A DNA stretch of 64,000 nt from positions 146,421 to 210,420 of the forward strand of contig CAMCXO010000001.1 of NCBI GenBank assembly GCA_945883565.1, given 5' to 3'. The notes under the pieces were generated by a model, which saw only the letters and a list, made by a program, of their open reading frames with translations, made no database searches and was not told the DNA's origin. This document shows positions 21,757 through 31,559 of the stretch, piece after piece (the stretch's first letter is position 1; the number at the start of each line of letters is the position of its first letter). This stretch comes from Chryseobacterium gleum (GTDB taxonomy: Bacteria; Bacteroidota; Bacteroidia; Flavobacteriales; Schleiferiaceae). Made by a program: the position numbers and the translations under genes.

Positions 21757-22737
21757 TTAAAGCCTGTACAAAACAGACTTAATGGCATCGTACACTTTTT
21801 TTGAATTCGGCAAATAAGATTCCACTAAGGTTGGAGAATACGCCATTGGAGTATCTGCCGATGTTACCCTTAATATCGGTGCATCAAGGAAATCAAAAGC
21901 CCTTTTTTGAACCATATACGTAATTTCAGTAGCAATACTTCCCAACGGCCAAGCCTCCTCAACAACAACCAGACGGTTGGTTTTTTTAACAGATTCAATC
22001 ACTGTATCGTAATCAATTGGACGAACACTTCTTAAATCAATAACTTCCACAGAAATATTTTCTTTTAGGAGTTCATCAGCCGCTTCGTAAACCGTCTTGA
22101 TTATTTTGCCAAAAGAAACCAATGTAACATCTGTTCCATCTCTTTTTACTTCTGCTTTTCCAATGGGTAACAAATATTCTGTTTCCGGAACTTCCATTTT
22201 ATCGCCATACATCTGCTCACTTTCCATGAAGATAACAGGGTCGTTGTCGCGTATAGCCGTCTTCAAAAGACCTTTTGCATCATAAGGGTTAGAAGGCACT
22301 AACACTTTTAATCCAGGGCAGTTGGCATACCAGCTTTCAAAAGCTTGACTATGGGTGGCAGCTAATTGACCTGCTGAAGCTGTTGGGCCTCTAAAAACAA
22401 TTGGAATATTAAATTGGCCACCACTCATTTGATACATTTTGGCAGCATTATTTATTATTTGATCAATGGCGACCATGCTAAAGTTAAAGGTCATAAATTC
22501 AATGATTGGCCTCAATCCATTCATAGCGGATCCAACTCCTATACCGGCAAAGCCCAACTCAGAAATAGGAGTATCTAAAACACGTTTGGGTCCAAATTCA
22601 TCTAGCATACCTTTAGACGCCTTATAGGCCCCATTATATTCTGCCACTTCCTCTCCCATTAGATACACATTAGGGTCTCGGCGCATTTCCTCACTCATGG
22701 CTTCAGCTATGGCTTCTCTGAATTGTATAGTTCGCAT
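21757..22737 (-). CDS. pdhB: Pyruvate dehydrogenase E1 component subunit beta
   Basis: Beta subunit of the alpha2beta2 thiamin-diphosphate E1 of pyruvate dehydrogenase. Motifs include REAIAEAMSEEMRRDPNVY, the cofactor-contacting GEEVAEYNGAYKAS, ISELGFAGIGVGSAM and VIDLRSVRPID. The length of 326 aa is standard. The alpha subunit and E2/E3 genes are not in the window. A branched-chain 2-oxoacid dehydrogenase beta subunit would look similar, but the sequence and its length fit PdhB better. It converges on the receptor gene with a 59-bp gap. Confidence 0.9.
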   Translation of the reverse strand: MRTIQFREAIAEAMSEEMRRDPNVYLMGEEVAEYNGAYKASKGMLDEFGPKRVLDTPISELGFAGIGVGSAMNGLRPIIEFMTFNFSMVAIDQIINNAAKMYQMSGGQFNIPIVFRGPTASAGQLAATHSQAFESWYANCPGLKVLVPSNPYDAKGLLKTAIRDNDPVIFMESEQMYGDKMEVPETEYLLPIGKAEVKRDGTDVTLVSFGKIIKTVYEAADELLKENISVEVIDLRSVRPIDYDTVIESVKKTNRLVVVEEAWPLGSIATEITYMVQKRAFDFLDAPILRVTSADTPMAYSPTLVESYLPNSKKVYDAIKSVLYRL

Positions 22738-22832
22738 TATTATTTTGGGTTTGAGTAGAGCGGCTGCTAAATTACAGCAAAGACTTGTACAATGACTTTG
22801 TGTTCGAAATACACTTATTCAAAATATTGCAC

Positions 22833-22860
22833 AAAAAAAACCCGCTAAAAGCGGATTATT
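22833..22860 (-). terminator. Terminator after tRNA-Phe
   Basis: Stem CCGC / GCGG with a TAAAA loop, followed on the minus strand by a run of eight T. It lies just downstream of tRNA-Phe on that strand. Confidence 0.75.
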
Positions 22861-22870
22861 TTTGCGGTGG

Positions 22871-22943
22871 TGGTGCCAGCTGGAATCGAACCAGCGACAC
22901 AAGGATTTTCAGTCCTTTGCTCTACCAACTGAGCTATGGCACC
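22871..22943 (-). tRNA. tRNA-Phe (anticodon GAA)
   Basis: The minus strand gives a full cloverleaf: acceptor GGTGCCA pairs with TGGCACC, D-arm GCTCAGTTGGTAGAGC, anticodon loop CTGAAAA with GAA, and T-arm CTGGTTCGATTCCAG. Discriminator A is followed by CCA in the DNA. A terminator follows. Confidence 0.96.
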
Positions 22944-22994
22944 TTTTGAGGGCCGCAAATATAGGAATGCGTTGAATTAGTCAAAAACTTTTTT

Positions 22995-23723
22995 ATGGTA
23001 TTAGTGGCAGATGTTGGAAATACATGCATAAAACTAGGTGTATTTGAGGGTGATCAACTGATTAACAATTTCTTATGGGATGATAAAAATCGTGTTAGAA
23101 ATAAGAAAATGCTTGAAAAATTCCAATTAAAATACATCGTTCTGGGTAAAAGCGGGGTAATTCGACCAGAATTTCAAGACTTTTTGCAAAATCAGGCACT
23201 TTCAATTTGGCAAGCCCATCAGCTAATGACTTTGCCTTTCGAAAACCATTATAGTACTCCGCAAACATTAGGAATTGATAGACTGGCAAATGTAGCAGCC
23301 TCACAAAGCTTGTTTAGAAACTTAACTACATTAACAATTGATTGTGGAACATGCATAACTTACGACTTGCTTGAGAATGGTGAGAAATATTTAGGGGGTA
23401 TAATTAGTCCGGGCTGGGAAATGCGCTTAAAAGCCATGCAGGCATTCACTGCTAAACTCCCTCTTGCTGAAAACAAAAAAACGAGCTTAATAGGAAATGA
23501 TACGATTACTTGTTTACAATCTGGAGCTTATAATGGCTTAATAAAGGAAATTGAAGGTTTAATTGACGCTTTTTCAATGCAATACTCAAATTTAACCACA
23601 ATACTTACTGGAGGCGATGCGTTGACTTTGCAAGACAGCATCAAAAAACCCATCTTTGCGCGCCCCAATTTGCAGTTGGAGGGATTGTACAGGCTGTTCA
23701 AGTTCAATATAAACAATTTTTGA
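22995..23723 (+). CDS. coaX: Type III pantothenate kinase
   Basis: Phosphorylates pantothenate in the first step of coenzyme A synthesis. The ASKHA-fold phosphate loop DVGNTCIKLGVF is at the N-terminus, followed by GIDRLANVAA and TIDCGTCITYDLL, and GGIISPGWEMRLKAM near residue 140. The length of 242 aa is typical. It begins a run of overlapping plus-strand genes (coaX, barrel protein, TPR protein, lptC, small protein, CBS protein), a gene order I associate with the phylum. Confidence 0.94.
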   Translation: MVLVADVGNTCIKLGVFEGDQLINNFLWDDKNRVRNKKMLEKFQLKYIVLGKSGVIRPEFQDFLQNQALSIWQAHQLMTLPFENHYSTPQTLGIDRLANVAASQSLFRNLTTLTIDCGTCITYDLLENGEKYLGGIISPGWEMRLKAMQAFTAKLPLAENKKTSLIGNDTITCLQSGAYNGLIKEIEGLIDAFSMQYSNLTTILTGGDALTLQDSIKKPIFARPNLQLEGLYRLFKFNINNF

Positions 23724-25027
23724 AAAAGCTCATTTTCTTAACTTATTTTTTGCCAGCCTTACTTTCGGCACAAATCGGCACGGTTTCCCCATACTCGCGT
23801 TTTGGATTGGGTGAGTTTTTGACACCAAATTTTTTGCAAGGGTTCTTAATGGGCAATCAATCGGCTGCTTTACGAGATCCTTTAAGTCTAAATTTAAACA
23901 ATCCGGCAGCCTCATCAGCATTAAAACTAACCACTTTAGAAATGATGGGGCGTGGTGGTTGGGTTAATCAACAAAACAACACACAAGGAATTAGTCAAGG
24001 TACTGCCCTTTTCAATTACTTCGCTATGGGCATACCTATTAGGGATGGCCTAGGTATGGCTTTCGGGTTTTTACCTTATTCCTCAATCGGATACCGAAAT
24101 TCCGAATCTATTGAATACCCAAATATTGGCCGAGCAACGCATGAATATTCCGGTAATGGAGGAATAAACAAAGGATTTTTAAATTTTGGCTATACTCCGA
24201 TCAAAAACTTACATTTAGGAGCACAATTGGGATATTTATTTGGTTCTTTCAATTTTAATCAAGATGTTAGATTTAATACGGCGGGCTATCTCAATTCGCG
24301 CTTTAAACGTAATTTTCTGTTAAGCGATGTAAACTTCAACTTCGGTGTTCAATACACCCAAGCAATTCAAGAAAATTTAGATTTGGGTTTAGGGGCCAAC
24401 TATTCATTGGAGAATGGTTTAGCTACAAAATTCGATGAAACGTATTATACTTTTACGCCGAGTTTTGGAAACGAACTAGCACGCGACACAGCCATTGTTA
24501 GAAGTCTGAATGGGGAGTTGCTTCTACCCATGCAAACTGCATTTGGTATGATGTTAGGTAGGAAAGCGAGAGATTTATATCAGTATTCCTGGCAAATATC
24601 TATCGAATATAGAAATTCGAGATGGTCTGACTTTACAGACATAGATGGGAACAATCAAGGTTTACGGAACACCAATGGATTTTCTTTAGGGGGAGAGATC
24701 CAACCTAGATATGCATTTAATAAGTTGAATAGGAGTAGAAACTATTTGGATAAGTTGCGATATAAAGTTGGATTTTATTATGATGAATTGTCGCCTACAA
24801 TAAATTCTGAACCTTTAAATATGTTTGGCACAACCTTTGGTTTAGGTTTGCCGTTAAGAATTAAAGGACTTGCTCCTGGCGAAGAAAAATACAATACGGT
24901 TCACCTTGGTTTGCATTATGCACAGCGAGGAACTACGAATAATGGATTAATTCGCGAGGAAATAGTTCAAATAATTTTCGGTGTAACTCTTAACGACCGT
25001 TGGTTTACTAAATATAAATACAGATGA
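23720..25027 (+). CDS. Predicted outer-membrane beta-barrel protein
   Basis: 435 aa with a signal peptide ending in LLSAQ and then the pattern of alternating hydrophobic strands rich in Gly, Tyr and Asn. The N-terminal part of the mature protein (GTVSPYSRFGLGEF, then a NNPAAS segment) recalls the FadL-like barrels of Bacteroidota. The start is a TTG overlapping the TGA of coaX, so translation is probably coupled. The end overlaps the next gene by 4 nt. I know of no experimentally defined function; export or surface assembly roles are plausible because LptC is encoded two genes on. Confidence 0.75.
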   Translation: MKKLIFLTYFLPALLSAQIGTVSPYSRFGLGEFLTPNFLQGFLMGNQSAALRDPLSLNLNNPAASSALKLTTLEMMGRGGWVNQQNNTQGISQGTALFNYFAMGIPIRDGLGMAFGFLPYSSIGYRNSESIEYPNIGRATHEYSGNGGINKGFLNFGYTPIKNLHLGAQLGYLFGSFNFNQDVRFNTAGYLNSRFKRNFLLSDVNFNFGVQYTQAIQENLDLGLGANYSLENGLATKFDETYYTFTPSFGNELARDTAIVRSLNGELLLPMQTAFGMMLGRKARDLYQYSWQISIEYRNSRWSDFTDIDGNNQGLRNTNGFSLGGEIQPRYAFNKLNRSRNYLDKLRYKVGFYYDELSPTINSEPLNMFGTTFGLGLPLRIKGLAPGEEKYNTVHLGLHYAQRGTTNNGLIREEIVQIIFGVTLNDRWFTKYKYR

Positions 25028-26448
25028 GAGCAACAACTAAGCTGGTTTTTGGAGTGATTTCACTCGCCTTATTGGTTTGTCAAAAACCCCTTCTAGCCCA
25101 AAGCAAATTTGGAACAGACAGTGTAGCATGCTGGGAAAATACACAGGTGTATTATCAACTTTATAAATCTAAGCAATATGCTTCAGCTTTTGAAAGCTGG
25201 AAGTATGTTTATGATAACTGTCCAGCAGCTTATAAAAACACTTTCATATTTGCTCCTGCCATTATCGAAGCCAAAATCGAGCAATCTAAAGATGAAAGTG
25301 AAAAGCAGAAACTTGTTTCACTTTTATTAGAAAGTTATGACAAACGCATTCAACTATTTCCTGAGAAAATAGGATTTGTATACGGCCAAAAAGGTGTGTC
25401 GTTGATGAAATATGACAAAACAAACTATAAAGGAGCCTATGAAACCTTCATGAGTGCCTACAATGCAGATGGCTACGATTTACCGGCAGCTATTTTTAAT
25501 GGCCTGTTCATTTCAGCCGCTCAACTGTTTAATACCAAAGTCTTTTCGATAAATGATGTATTTGATACTTACAATTTAGTATCAGAGGCAATTGAAAAGA
25601 ACAACAATAATTTAAACCGAGAATTACAAGCTTTGGTTCAAAAGGCAGAGAATGGTGAAACCCTTTCTGAAAAAGAACAAAAAGATACCGCAAAATTGAG
25701 CCGTGAATTGAGTCGATATGATGTAGTTGATGCTAACGTTGAAAAAACTTTAGTTCCTATCGCAACGTGTGAAAAATTACAAAACATTTATAATGAAGAG
25801 AGCTTCGAGAAGAATAGAACAAGTCCTGATTGGTTGCGTAGAGCTTCAAAAATGCTTCAAAAAGAAAGAGCAAATGAAGATGGTGAATTAACAGATTGCA
25901 CAGATCTTCCAATTTTTTTTAAAGTAGCAGAGGCAAACTATCAACTTGAACCAAGCCCTACATCGGCCCGAGCAGTAGGAAAATTAGCATGGGGACGAAA
26001 AGATTATTCAAAAGCTGTAGATTACTTTAATCAGGCGGCCAGCATGGAAATTGACCCTAAAAAGAAAGCAGATGATTTTTTAAAAGTCGCAATAAGCTAT
26101 CAAAGACTGGGTAATTTTTCTAGCGCAAAAAACAGTTTGATGAAAGCCAGTAATTTAAAGAAAAATTGGGGCGAGCCATACTTACTTTTAGCCTCAATGT
26201 ATGGATCCTCAGAAGGCATATGGGGCAATAATGTTGTAGAAAAGAAAGCTGTTTATTGGGCTGCAATTGATAAATTGAACTACGCCAAAAGCATTGATCC
26301 CGAAGTTGCTAACCGTGCAAATAGGCTTATAGCTTCTTACCAGAAACAGCTTCCTGGCAAGGATGTGGCCTTTCAACTTAATGTTCGTGAAGGCGAGCGA
26401 ATCAATATTGGCAGTTGGATAAACGAATCGGTAGTTGCAAAGTTCTAA
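25024..26448 (+). CDS. Periplasmic tetratricopeptide-repeat protein
   Basis: 474 aa with an N-terminal signal peptide ending in KPLLAQ, then helical repeats. TPR units are recognisable at about 140-175 (KGAYETFMSAYNADGY) and 310-385 (AWGRKDYSKAVDYFNQAASM, AISYQRLGNFSSAKNSLMKA). A charged, probably coiled segment lies at about 205-250. TPRs mediate protein-protein contacts; partners may be the barrel protein upstream or the LPS transport machinery (inference from neighbourhood). The ATG overlaps the upstream stop as ATGA. Confidence 0.78.
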   Translation: MRATTKLVFGVISLALLVCQKPLLAQSKFGTDSVACWENTQVYYQLYKSKQYASAFESWKYVYDNCPAAYKNTFIFAPAIIEAKIEQSKDESEKQKLVSLLLESYDKRIQLFPEKIGFVYGQKGVSLMKYDKTNYKGAYETFMSAYNADGYDLPAAIFNGLFISAAQLFNTKVFSINDVFDTYNLVSEAIEKNNNNLNRELQALVQKAENGETLSEKEQKDTAKLSRELSRYDVVDANVEKTLVPIATCEKLQNIYNEESFEKNRTSPDWLRRASKMLQKERANEDGELTDCTDLPIFFKVAEANYQLEPSPTSARAVGKLAWGRKDYSKAVDYFNQAASMEIDPKKKADDFLKVAISYQRLGNFSSAKNSLMKASNLKKNWGEPYLLLASMYGSSEGIWGNNVVEKKAVYWAAIDKLNYAKSIDPEVANRANRLIASYQKQLPGKDVAFQLNVREGERINIGSWINESVVAKF

Positions 26449-27001
26449 TTTCATAATTAAACTGTTGATTAAGGGAATCGTTTTAACAGCGATTCCCTTC
26501 TTTTTTGCGTGTAGCAATAAAAGGAGCGATGTAACTGCTTTTGATCCCGAAATAGAGAGCTATTTAGAACGTCAAACGAATTTATATCTTATTTTTACAG
26601 ACTCTGCTGTTAAAAAAATAGATTTAAAGGCTAAAGAAGCCTTGAATTATCCTCAATTGGAAGAAGCTAAAATGGAATTTCCAAAAGGCATTGAAGTGAA
26701 TTTCTTTTCAAACACAGGTAAAACAGAGTCGCATTTAAGGGCAAATCAAGCTATTAGATATACGAATTCAGCACTGTGGAAAGCCAAAGGGCGCGTTATA
26801 GTAGTAAATAGTAAAGGTGAAAAGCTAGAAACCGAGTCTTTAAATTGGGATGAAAACAAAGAATTAATTTTTTCCGATGAATTCGTTAAATTAAGCACTG
26901 GTAAGCAAATAATAACAGGAATCGGATTTAAAGCAAACCAGAATTTTGACAGCTACGAAATAGAAAAAGTAACAGGTGAAATATATGTCGACGACAACTA
27001 A
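26435..27001 (+). CDS. lptC: LPS export periplasmic protein LptC
   Basis: LptC links the inner-membrane LPS exporter to the periplasmic LptA bridge. The protein has a hydrophobic N-terminus ending in a lipobox-like FFFACSN, so it may be a lipoprotein. A beta-jellyroll follows, with LRANQAIRYTNSALWKAKGRVIVVNSKG-type strands characteristic of the LptC/OstA fold (described here by their positions at about 105-130). The length of 188 aa is standard. It starts at a TTG inside the end of the TPR gene (14-nt overlap). The LptG-like permease lies at 5610. Confidence 0.82.
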   Translation: MQSSNFIIKLLIKGIVLTAIPFFFACSNKRSDVTAFDPEIESYLERQTNLYLIFTDSAVKKIDLKAKEALNYPQLEEAKMEFPKGIEVNFFSNTGKTESHLRANQAIRYTNSALWKAKGRVIVVNSKGEKLETESLNWDENKELIFSDEFVKLSTGKQIITGIGFKANQNFDSYEIEKVTGEIYVDDN

Positions 27002-27200
27002 ATTTTTAAGAATCAGTGAAATTATATGGATTGTAATCGCTTCGATTGCATTGGCAGAAAGCGTCATACGTTGGCCCTCCAAAGATAATAAGTTATATAT
27101 TTTTATTGGCTTTACTGTGTTTGGTATTTTGATGTTTTTTATTAGAAGAGGTCTACGGAAAAAATTAGAGAGGAATTCACAACAGAACCCTAAGAATTAA
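26985..27200 (+). CDS. Small two-helix membrane protein
   Basis: 71 aa from the ATG at 26985, which overlaps the end of lptC by 17 nt. Two transmembrane helices are predicted by eye, at about 10-26 and 38-54, followed by a basic tail (RRGLRKKLERN). Such a protein follows lptC in other Bacteroidota from memory, but I know of no name or function. The position between lptC and the CBS-domain gene, with a 3-bp gap to the latter, makes co-expression likely. Confidence 0.65.
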   Translation: MSTTTKFLRISEIIWIVIASIALAESVIRWPSKDNKLYIFIGFTVFGILMFFIRRGLRKKLERNSQQNPKN

Positions 27201-27203
27201 AAT

Positions 27204-28466
27204 TTGGAAGCTATAGTAATAGTTGTTTTGACCATTTTGCTTTCGGCCTTCTTTTCAGGTGTTGAAATTGCTTTTCTATCAAGCAACAAATTTCATATTG
27301 AACTAGAGAACAAAAAAGGAAATTTCTCGTACAAATTGCTTAGTTTTCTTAGTAAACGTCCCTCCAGATTTATAGCCGCATTGTTAATTGGCAATAATAT
27401 AGCTCTGGTTGTATACGGATTGTATATGCCTCAAATTTTGGGGTCCATCACACATAGCATTCGACCAGAGTTCCTTTTATTAATTAGCCAAACTTTGATC
27501 TCAACAATTTTCATATTATTTCTGGCTGAATTTTTCCCGAAAGTTTTTTTTAACTCAAATCCAGACCAACTTCTAAAAGTATTTGCTTTTCCTGCTTATA
27601 TTTTTTACTGGCTGTTCTACCCTGTGGTTTCTTTGGTCATGACAATCTCAAATGCAGCTATTCGTCTGCTCTTCAGAGGTGGGAATGAAGAAGTTGTTAA
27701 AGTGTTTGATAGAGTTGATTTAAATCACTATATTCGTGAAAGCACTGAAAAGCAAGATGTTGATAAGAAAGAAATAGACACTGAAATTAGAATTTTCCAA
27801 AATGCCCTCGATTTCCGCAACCGCAAGGCCAGAGAGTTCATGGTACCACGAACTGAAATTGTCTCAATTGATGAGAATGCCAGTTTAAGTCAAATGCTAA
27901 ATACATTTGTAGCTTCGGGTTTAAGCAAAATCCTTGTGCATCAGGATTCTGTAGACGAAATTTTGGGTTACGTGCACTCATATGAAATCTTTAAATATCC
28001 CGAAAATTTAAAAAGTGTTATTCGGCCTATTAGTTTTATTCCAGAAAGTATGACGGCCAATGATATTTTAAAGTTGTTGTTAAAAGAGAAAAGAAGCATT
28101 GCGGTAGTTTTGGATGAATTTGGCGCCACTTCAGGATTGATCACTATAGAGGATGTTGTAGAAGAGCTTTTTGGCGAAATTGATGATGAACATGACGTTG
28201 AAAAATTAACAGAACAGAAAATCTCAGATAATGAATATTTGTTTTCTGCCCGTTTAGAAATCAACTATTTGAATGAAGAATATAGGTTGGACGTCCCCAT
28301 GTCTGAAAACTATAATACTTTAGGGGGGTGGATAATGTATTCAATTGGCAGTATACCTGAAAAAGGTGAACGCTACGACCTTGGTAAACATGTTGTAATA
28401 ATAACAAAAGCCGAACCCACCAGAGTTGATGAAGTTCGGCTTCGGATTCAAGAAGACGAAAGCTAG
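27204..28466 (+). CDS. CNNM/CorC-type membrane protein with CBS domains
   Basis: 420 aa. An N-terminal CNNM (DUF21) membrane domain with three or four helices begins LSAFFSGVEIAFLSSN. A CBS pair (about 205-325) contains FMVPRTEIVSID and the marker DEFGATSGLITIEDVVEELFGEI, and a C-terminal CorC/HlyC domain follows (RLEINYLNEEYRLDVP). Family members act in magnesium and cobalt efflux; the older name hemolysin is misleading. The start is TTG. The gene ends 5 bp from the convergent rfbB. GldE of flavobacterial gliding belongs to this family, but nothing here distinguishes that role. Confidence 0.86.
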   Translation: MEAIVIVVLTILLSAFFSGVEIAFLSSNKFHIELENKKGNFSYKLLSFLSKRPSRFIAALLIGNNIALVVYGLYMPQILGSITHSIRPEFLLLISQTLISTIFILFLAEFFPKVFFNSNPDQLLKVFAFPAYIFYWLFYPVVSLVMTISNAAIRLLFRGGNEEVVKVFDRVDLNHYIRESTEKQDVDKKEIDTEIRIFQNALDFRNRKAREFMVPRTEIVSIDENASLSQMLNTFVASGLSKILVHQDSVDEILGYVHSYEIFKYPENLKSVIRPISFIPESMTANDILKLLLKEKRSIAVVLDEFGATSGLITIEDVVEELFGEIDDEHDVEKLTEQKISDNEYLFSARLEINYLNEEYRLDVPMSENYNTLGGWIMYSIGSIPEKGERYDLGKHVVIITKAEPTRVDEVRLRIQEDES

Positions 28467-28471
28467 TTTCT

Positions 28472-29527
28472 TTATCTGTTAGAGTACATTTGATTGTAGT
28501 AACTCTGATAAGAACCACTTGTTACAGATTTTAGCCATAATTCGTTTGACAGATACCAATTAATGGTTTCGTTTAAACCCTCTTCAAATGTTACCGAGGG
28601 CGACCAACCAAGCTCTTTATTTATTTTAGATGCATCAATTGCATAACGTCTATCGTGTCCAGGTCTATCTTTTACATAGGTAATAAGTTTTTCAGAACTA
28701 CCCGTTTCACGGCCTAGTTTTTCATCCATCAATTTACATAGTAACTTAATTAAATCAATATTAGTCCATTCGTTAAAGCCACCAATGTTGTAAGTTTCCT
28801 CGGTTACACCATTGTGATAAACCAAATCAATCGCATTCGCATGGTCTACAACATATAACCAATCTCTGGTGTACTGGCCATCGCCATAAACAGGTAAAGA
28901 TTTATTCTCTTTAATGTTATGTATAAATAACGGAATAAGTTTTTCTGGAAATTGATTAGGCCCATAGTTATTAGAACAATTTGTTAAAACATATGGCAAA
29001 CCATAGGTTTCGCCATAAGCTCTAACAAAATGATCGCTTGAGGCCTTCGATGCTGAATACGGACTGTTTGGATCATAAGGTGTTGTTTCTGTGAATAAGC
29101 CTTCTCTGCCTAAAGTACCATAAACTTCATCGGTTGAAATATGATAGAAACGTTTAGTATCCATTTTACCTTGCCACTGTTTTTTACATGCATTTAGCAA
29201 GTTTACCGTTCCAATAACATTGGTCCGAACAAATGCAAGAGGATCTGAAATTGATCTATCTACATGGCTTTCCGCAGCAAGATGAATTACACCATCGAAA
29301 ATATTTTTGTCGAATAAGTCATCTACTGCATCTGCATCGCTAATATCAATACGAACGAACTTATAATTGGGAAAGTCTTGAATATCCTTTAAATTTTCCA
29401 AATTGCCCGCATAAGTAAGAGCATCTAAATTGACTATCTCATAATCAGGATATTTAACTACAAATAACCTAACCACATGTGAGCCAATAAATCCTGCTCC
29501 TCCGGTTATTAAAATTCTTCTCTTCAT
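28472..29527 (-). CDS. rfbB: dTDP-glucose 4,6-dehydratase
   Basis: Short-chain dehydrogenase-fold enzyme that turns dTDP-glucose into dTDP-4-keto-6-deoxyglucose, precursor of rhamnose and amino-deoxy sugars. The NAD loop GGAGFIGSHVVRLF, the STDEVYG motif and the catalytic YSASK are visible. I start at the ATG at 29527 ([10 protein letters not shown]); an upstream start at 29602 would lie within galE. It overlaps galE by ATGA. rfbA, rfbC and rfbD are not in the window, so the product may feed another pathway. Confidence 0.92.
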   Translation of the reverse strand: MKRRILITGGAGFIGSHVVRLFVVKYPDYEIVNLDALTYAGNLENLKDIQDFPNYKFVRIDISDADAVDDLFDKNIFDGVIHLAAESHVDRSISDPLAFVRTNVIGTVNLLNACKKQWQGKMDTKRFYHISTDEVYGTLGREGLFTETTPYDPNSPYSASKASSDHFVRAYGETYGLPYVLTNCSNNYGPNQFPEKLIPLFIHNIKENKSLPVYGDGQYTRDWLYVVDHANAIDLVYHNGVTEETYNIGGFNEWTNIDLIKLLCKLMDEKLGRETGSSEKLITYVKDRPGHDRRYAIDASKINKELGWSPSVTFEEGLNETINWYLSNELWLKSVTSGSYQSYYNQMYSNR

Positions 29528-30558
29528 AAGATGTTTCGTATTTTCTTCTCCCATCTCCATGCATCTCGCATAGCATCTTCCAAATTTAATTCGGATTTCC
29601 ACCCTAAAACAGTATTAGCTTTAGATGTATCCGCATAAGCAGCCGTCACATCTCCCCTTCTTCTTTCAACAATTTTGTAATTAAGCGGTCTGGCGCTTAT
29701 TTTTTCAAAAGCCTTTATTACTTGCAAAACAGAGGAGCCCATTCCAGTGCCTAAGTTGAAAACTTCATAATTTGATTCATTCTTGTTCTCCAATAATCGT
29801 GATAGGGCAATAACATGCGCTTTTGCCACATCCACAACATGAATGTAATCTCTGACGTTCGTTCCATCTGAAGTTTGGTAATCATCACCAAAAACCTGGA
29901 GCTGCTCACGAATACCAGCACCAGTTTGGGTAACGTACGGGACTAAATTTAAAGGAGGACCAATTGGCAATTCTCCAATTTCAGCTGTAGGGTGTGCACC
30001 AATCGGATTAAAATATCGAAGTGAAATACAGCGGAGCCATTCGTTAACCCGAATGGTATCTTGAATAATTTCTTCACCGATTTGCTTGGTATTTCCATAG
30101 GGCGAAAGTGCCGGCTGAATTGGACTATTTTCGTTTATGGGAAGTTGATCAGTTTCGCCATAAACAGTGCATGATGAGCTAAAAATTAGGTTTTTTATGT
30201 TCAACTGCAAACATTTTTCCAACAATAAGCTCAAAGATGTCAAATTGTTGGTATAATATTTTAAAGGCAGTTTATAACTTTCCCCAACAGCTTTAAACGC
30301 AGCAAAATGAATAATGCCTTCGAAGTGGTTGAATCGAGAAAAAAAATCAGCAACTTCGTCGTATTTGCTTAGGTCCACCTTTTCAAAAGTTGGGCAAATA
30401 CCAGTAATTTTTTCGATTCCTAAAAGTGGGGCCTCTGTAGTATTGCTTAAATTGTCCACAATTACCACTTCAAAACCTTGATTTATAAGCTCAACAGCAG
30501 TATGAGAACCAATAAAGCCCAATCCTCCTGTTAATAGTATTCGAGGCTTATCCATCAT
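29524..30558 (-). CDS. galE: UDP-glucose 4-epimerase
   Basis: Interconverts UDP-glucose and UDP-galactose with bound NAD+. It has the Rossmann loop [23 protein letters not shown] with the catalytic Ser, and YGNTK for the Tyr-x3-Lys pair. The length of 344 aa is typical of GalE. It is the fourth gene of a five-gene minus-strand run and overlaps both neighbours by 4 nt, so it is almost surely translated with them. Confidence 0.92.
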   Translation of the reverse strand: MMDKPRILLTGGLGFIGSHTAVELINQGFEVVIVDNLSNTTEAPLLGIEKITGICPTFEKVDLSKYDEVADFFSRFNHFEGIIHFAAFKAVGESYKLPLKYYTNNLTSLSLLLEKCLQLNIKNLIFSSSCTVYGETDQLPINENSPIQPALSPYGNTKQIGEEIIQDTIRVNEWLRCISLRYFNPIGAHPTAEIGELPIGPPLNLVPYVTQTGAGIREQLQVFGDDYQTSDGTNVRDYIHVVDVAKAHVIALSRLLENKNESNYEVFNLGTGMGSSVLQVIKAFEKISARPLNYKIVERRRGDVTAAYADTSKANTVLGWKSELNLEDAMRDAWRWEKKIRNIL

Positions 30559-31553
30559 ACGTTTTTTCGTTTTCTAGAATATCCTTCAAAATCTTTGTGT
30601 TCAATTTGATAAAGCAAATCTTCCGGTAAGCTCTTGAAATAATCAAAAGTTATTTTCAGGCCATCTGCCCTATTCACTTTGGGTTGCCAACCTAGAATCT
30701 CCTTTGCCTTTGTAATATCAGGCTGTCTTTGAGTAGGGTCGTCTTTTGGAAGTGGCTTAAAAACAAGCTTTTGAGTTGTGCCAGTTAGCTTTATGATTTC
30801 TTCTCCAAACTCTAGTATACTAATTTCATCCGGATTGCCTATGTTCATAGGATAAGGATAGTCACTTAGAAGTAAACGGTAAATACCTTCAATTAGGTCA
30901 TCAACGTAACAAAATGATCTAGTTTGGGAGCCATCTCCAAAAACTGTCAAGTCTTCTCCCCTTAAGGCCTGACCGATAAATGCTGGTAACACACGTCCAT
31001 CATTAAGCCGCATTCTAGGACCATAAGTATTAAATATTCGAACAATGCGGGTTTCTAAATTATGGTAAGTATGATAGGCCATTGTTATGGCCTCTTGGTA
31101 ACGCTTTGCCTCATCATATACACCACGAGGTCCTACTGGATTAACATTACCCCAATATTCTTCTGTTTGTGGATGGATATGTGGGTCACCATAAATCTCT
31201 GAAGTACTGGCAACCAGAATTCGAGCATTTTTTGAAAGTGCTAGACCCAACAAGTTGTGCGTTCCCATCGCCCCTACTTTTAAGGTTTGAATAGGAATCT
31301 TTAGATAATCTATAGGACTTGCTGGCGAGGCAAAATGGAGGATATAATCCAATTCACCGGGAACATGAACAAACTTAGTTACATCATGATGATAAAACTC
31401 GAATCGCTCTTCACCAAAAAGATGCTCGATATTTCTTAAGTCGCCTGTAATCAAATTGTCCATACCCATTACTTTGTATCCTTCTTTTAAGAATCGATCA
31501 CAAAGATGTGAGCCTAGGAAACCAGCGGCACCGGTTATCAATACTTTTTTCAT
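30555..31553 (-). CDS. uxs: UDP-glucuronate decarboxylase (UDP-xylose synthase)
   Basis: Converts UDP-glucuronate to UDP-xylose. The Rossmann loop [14 protein letters not shown], the Uxs hallmark [21 protein letters not shown], and YDEAKRY with the catalytic Tyr/Lys are present; [11 protein letters not shown] is highly characteristic of Uxs. I chose the ATG at 31553; a TTG two codons upstream is possible. The substrate is made by Ugd just upstream in the same operon. Confidence 0.93.
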   Translation of the reverse strand: MKKVLITGAAGFLGSHLCDRFLKEGYKVMGMDNLITGDLRNIEHLFGEERFEFYHHDVTKFVHVPGELDYILHFASPASPIDYLKIPIQTLKVGAMGTHNLLGLALSKNARILVASTSEIYGDPHIHPQTEEYWGNVNPVGPRGVYDEAKRYQEAITMAYHTYHNLETRIVRIFNTYGPRMRLNDGRVLPAFIGQALRGEDLTVFGDGSQTRSFCYVDDLIEGIYRLLLSDYPYPMNIGNPDEISILEFGEEIIKLTGTTQKLVFKPLPKDDPTQRQPDITKAKEILGWQPKVNRADGLKITFDYFKSLPEDLLYQIEHKDFEGYSRKRKNV

Positions 31554-31559
31554 CACCAA

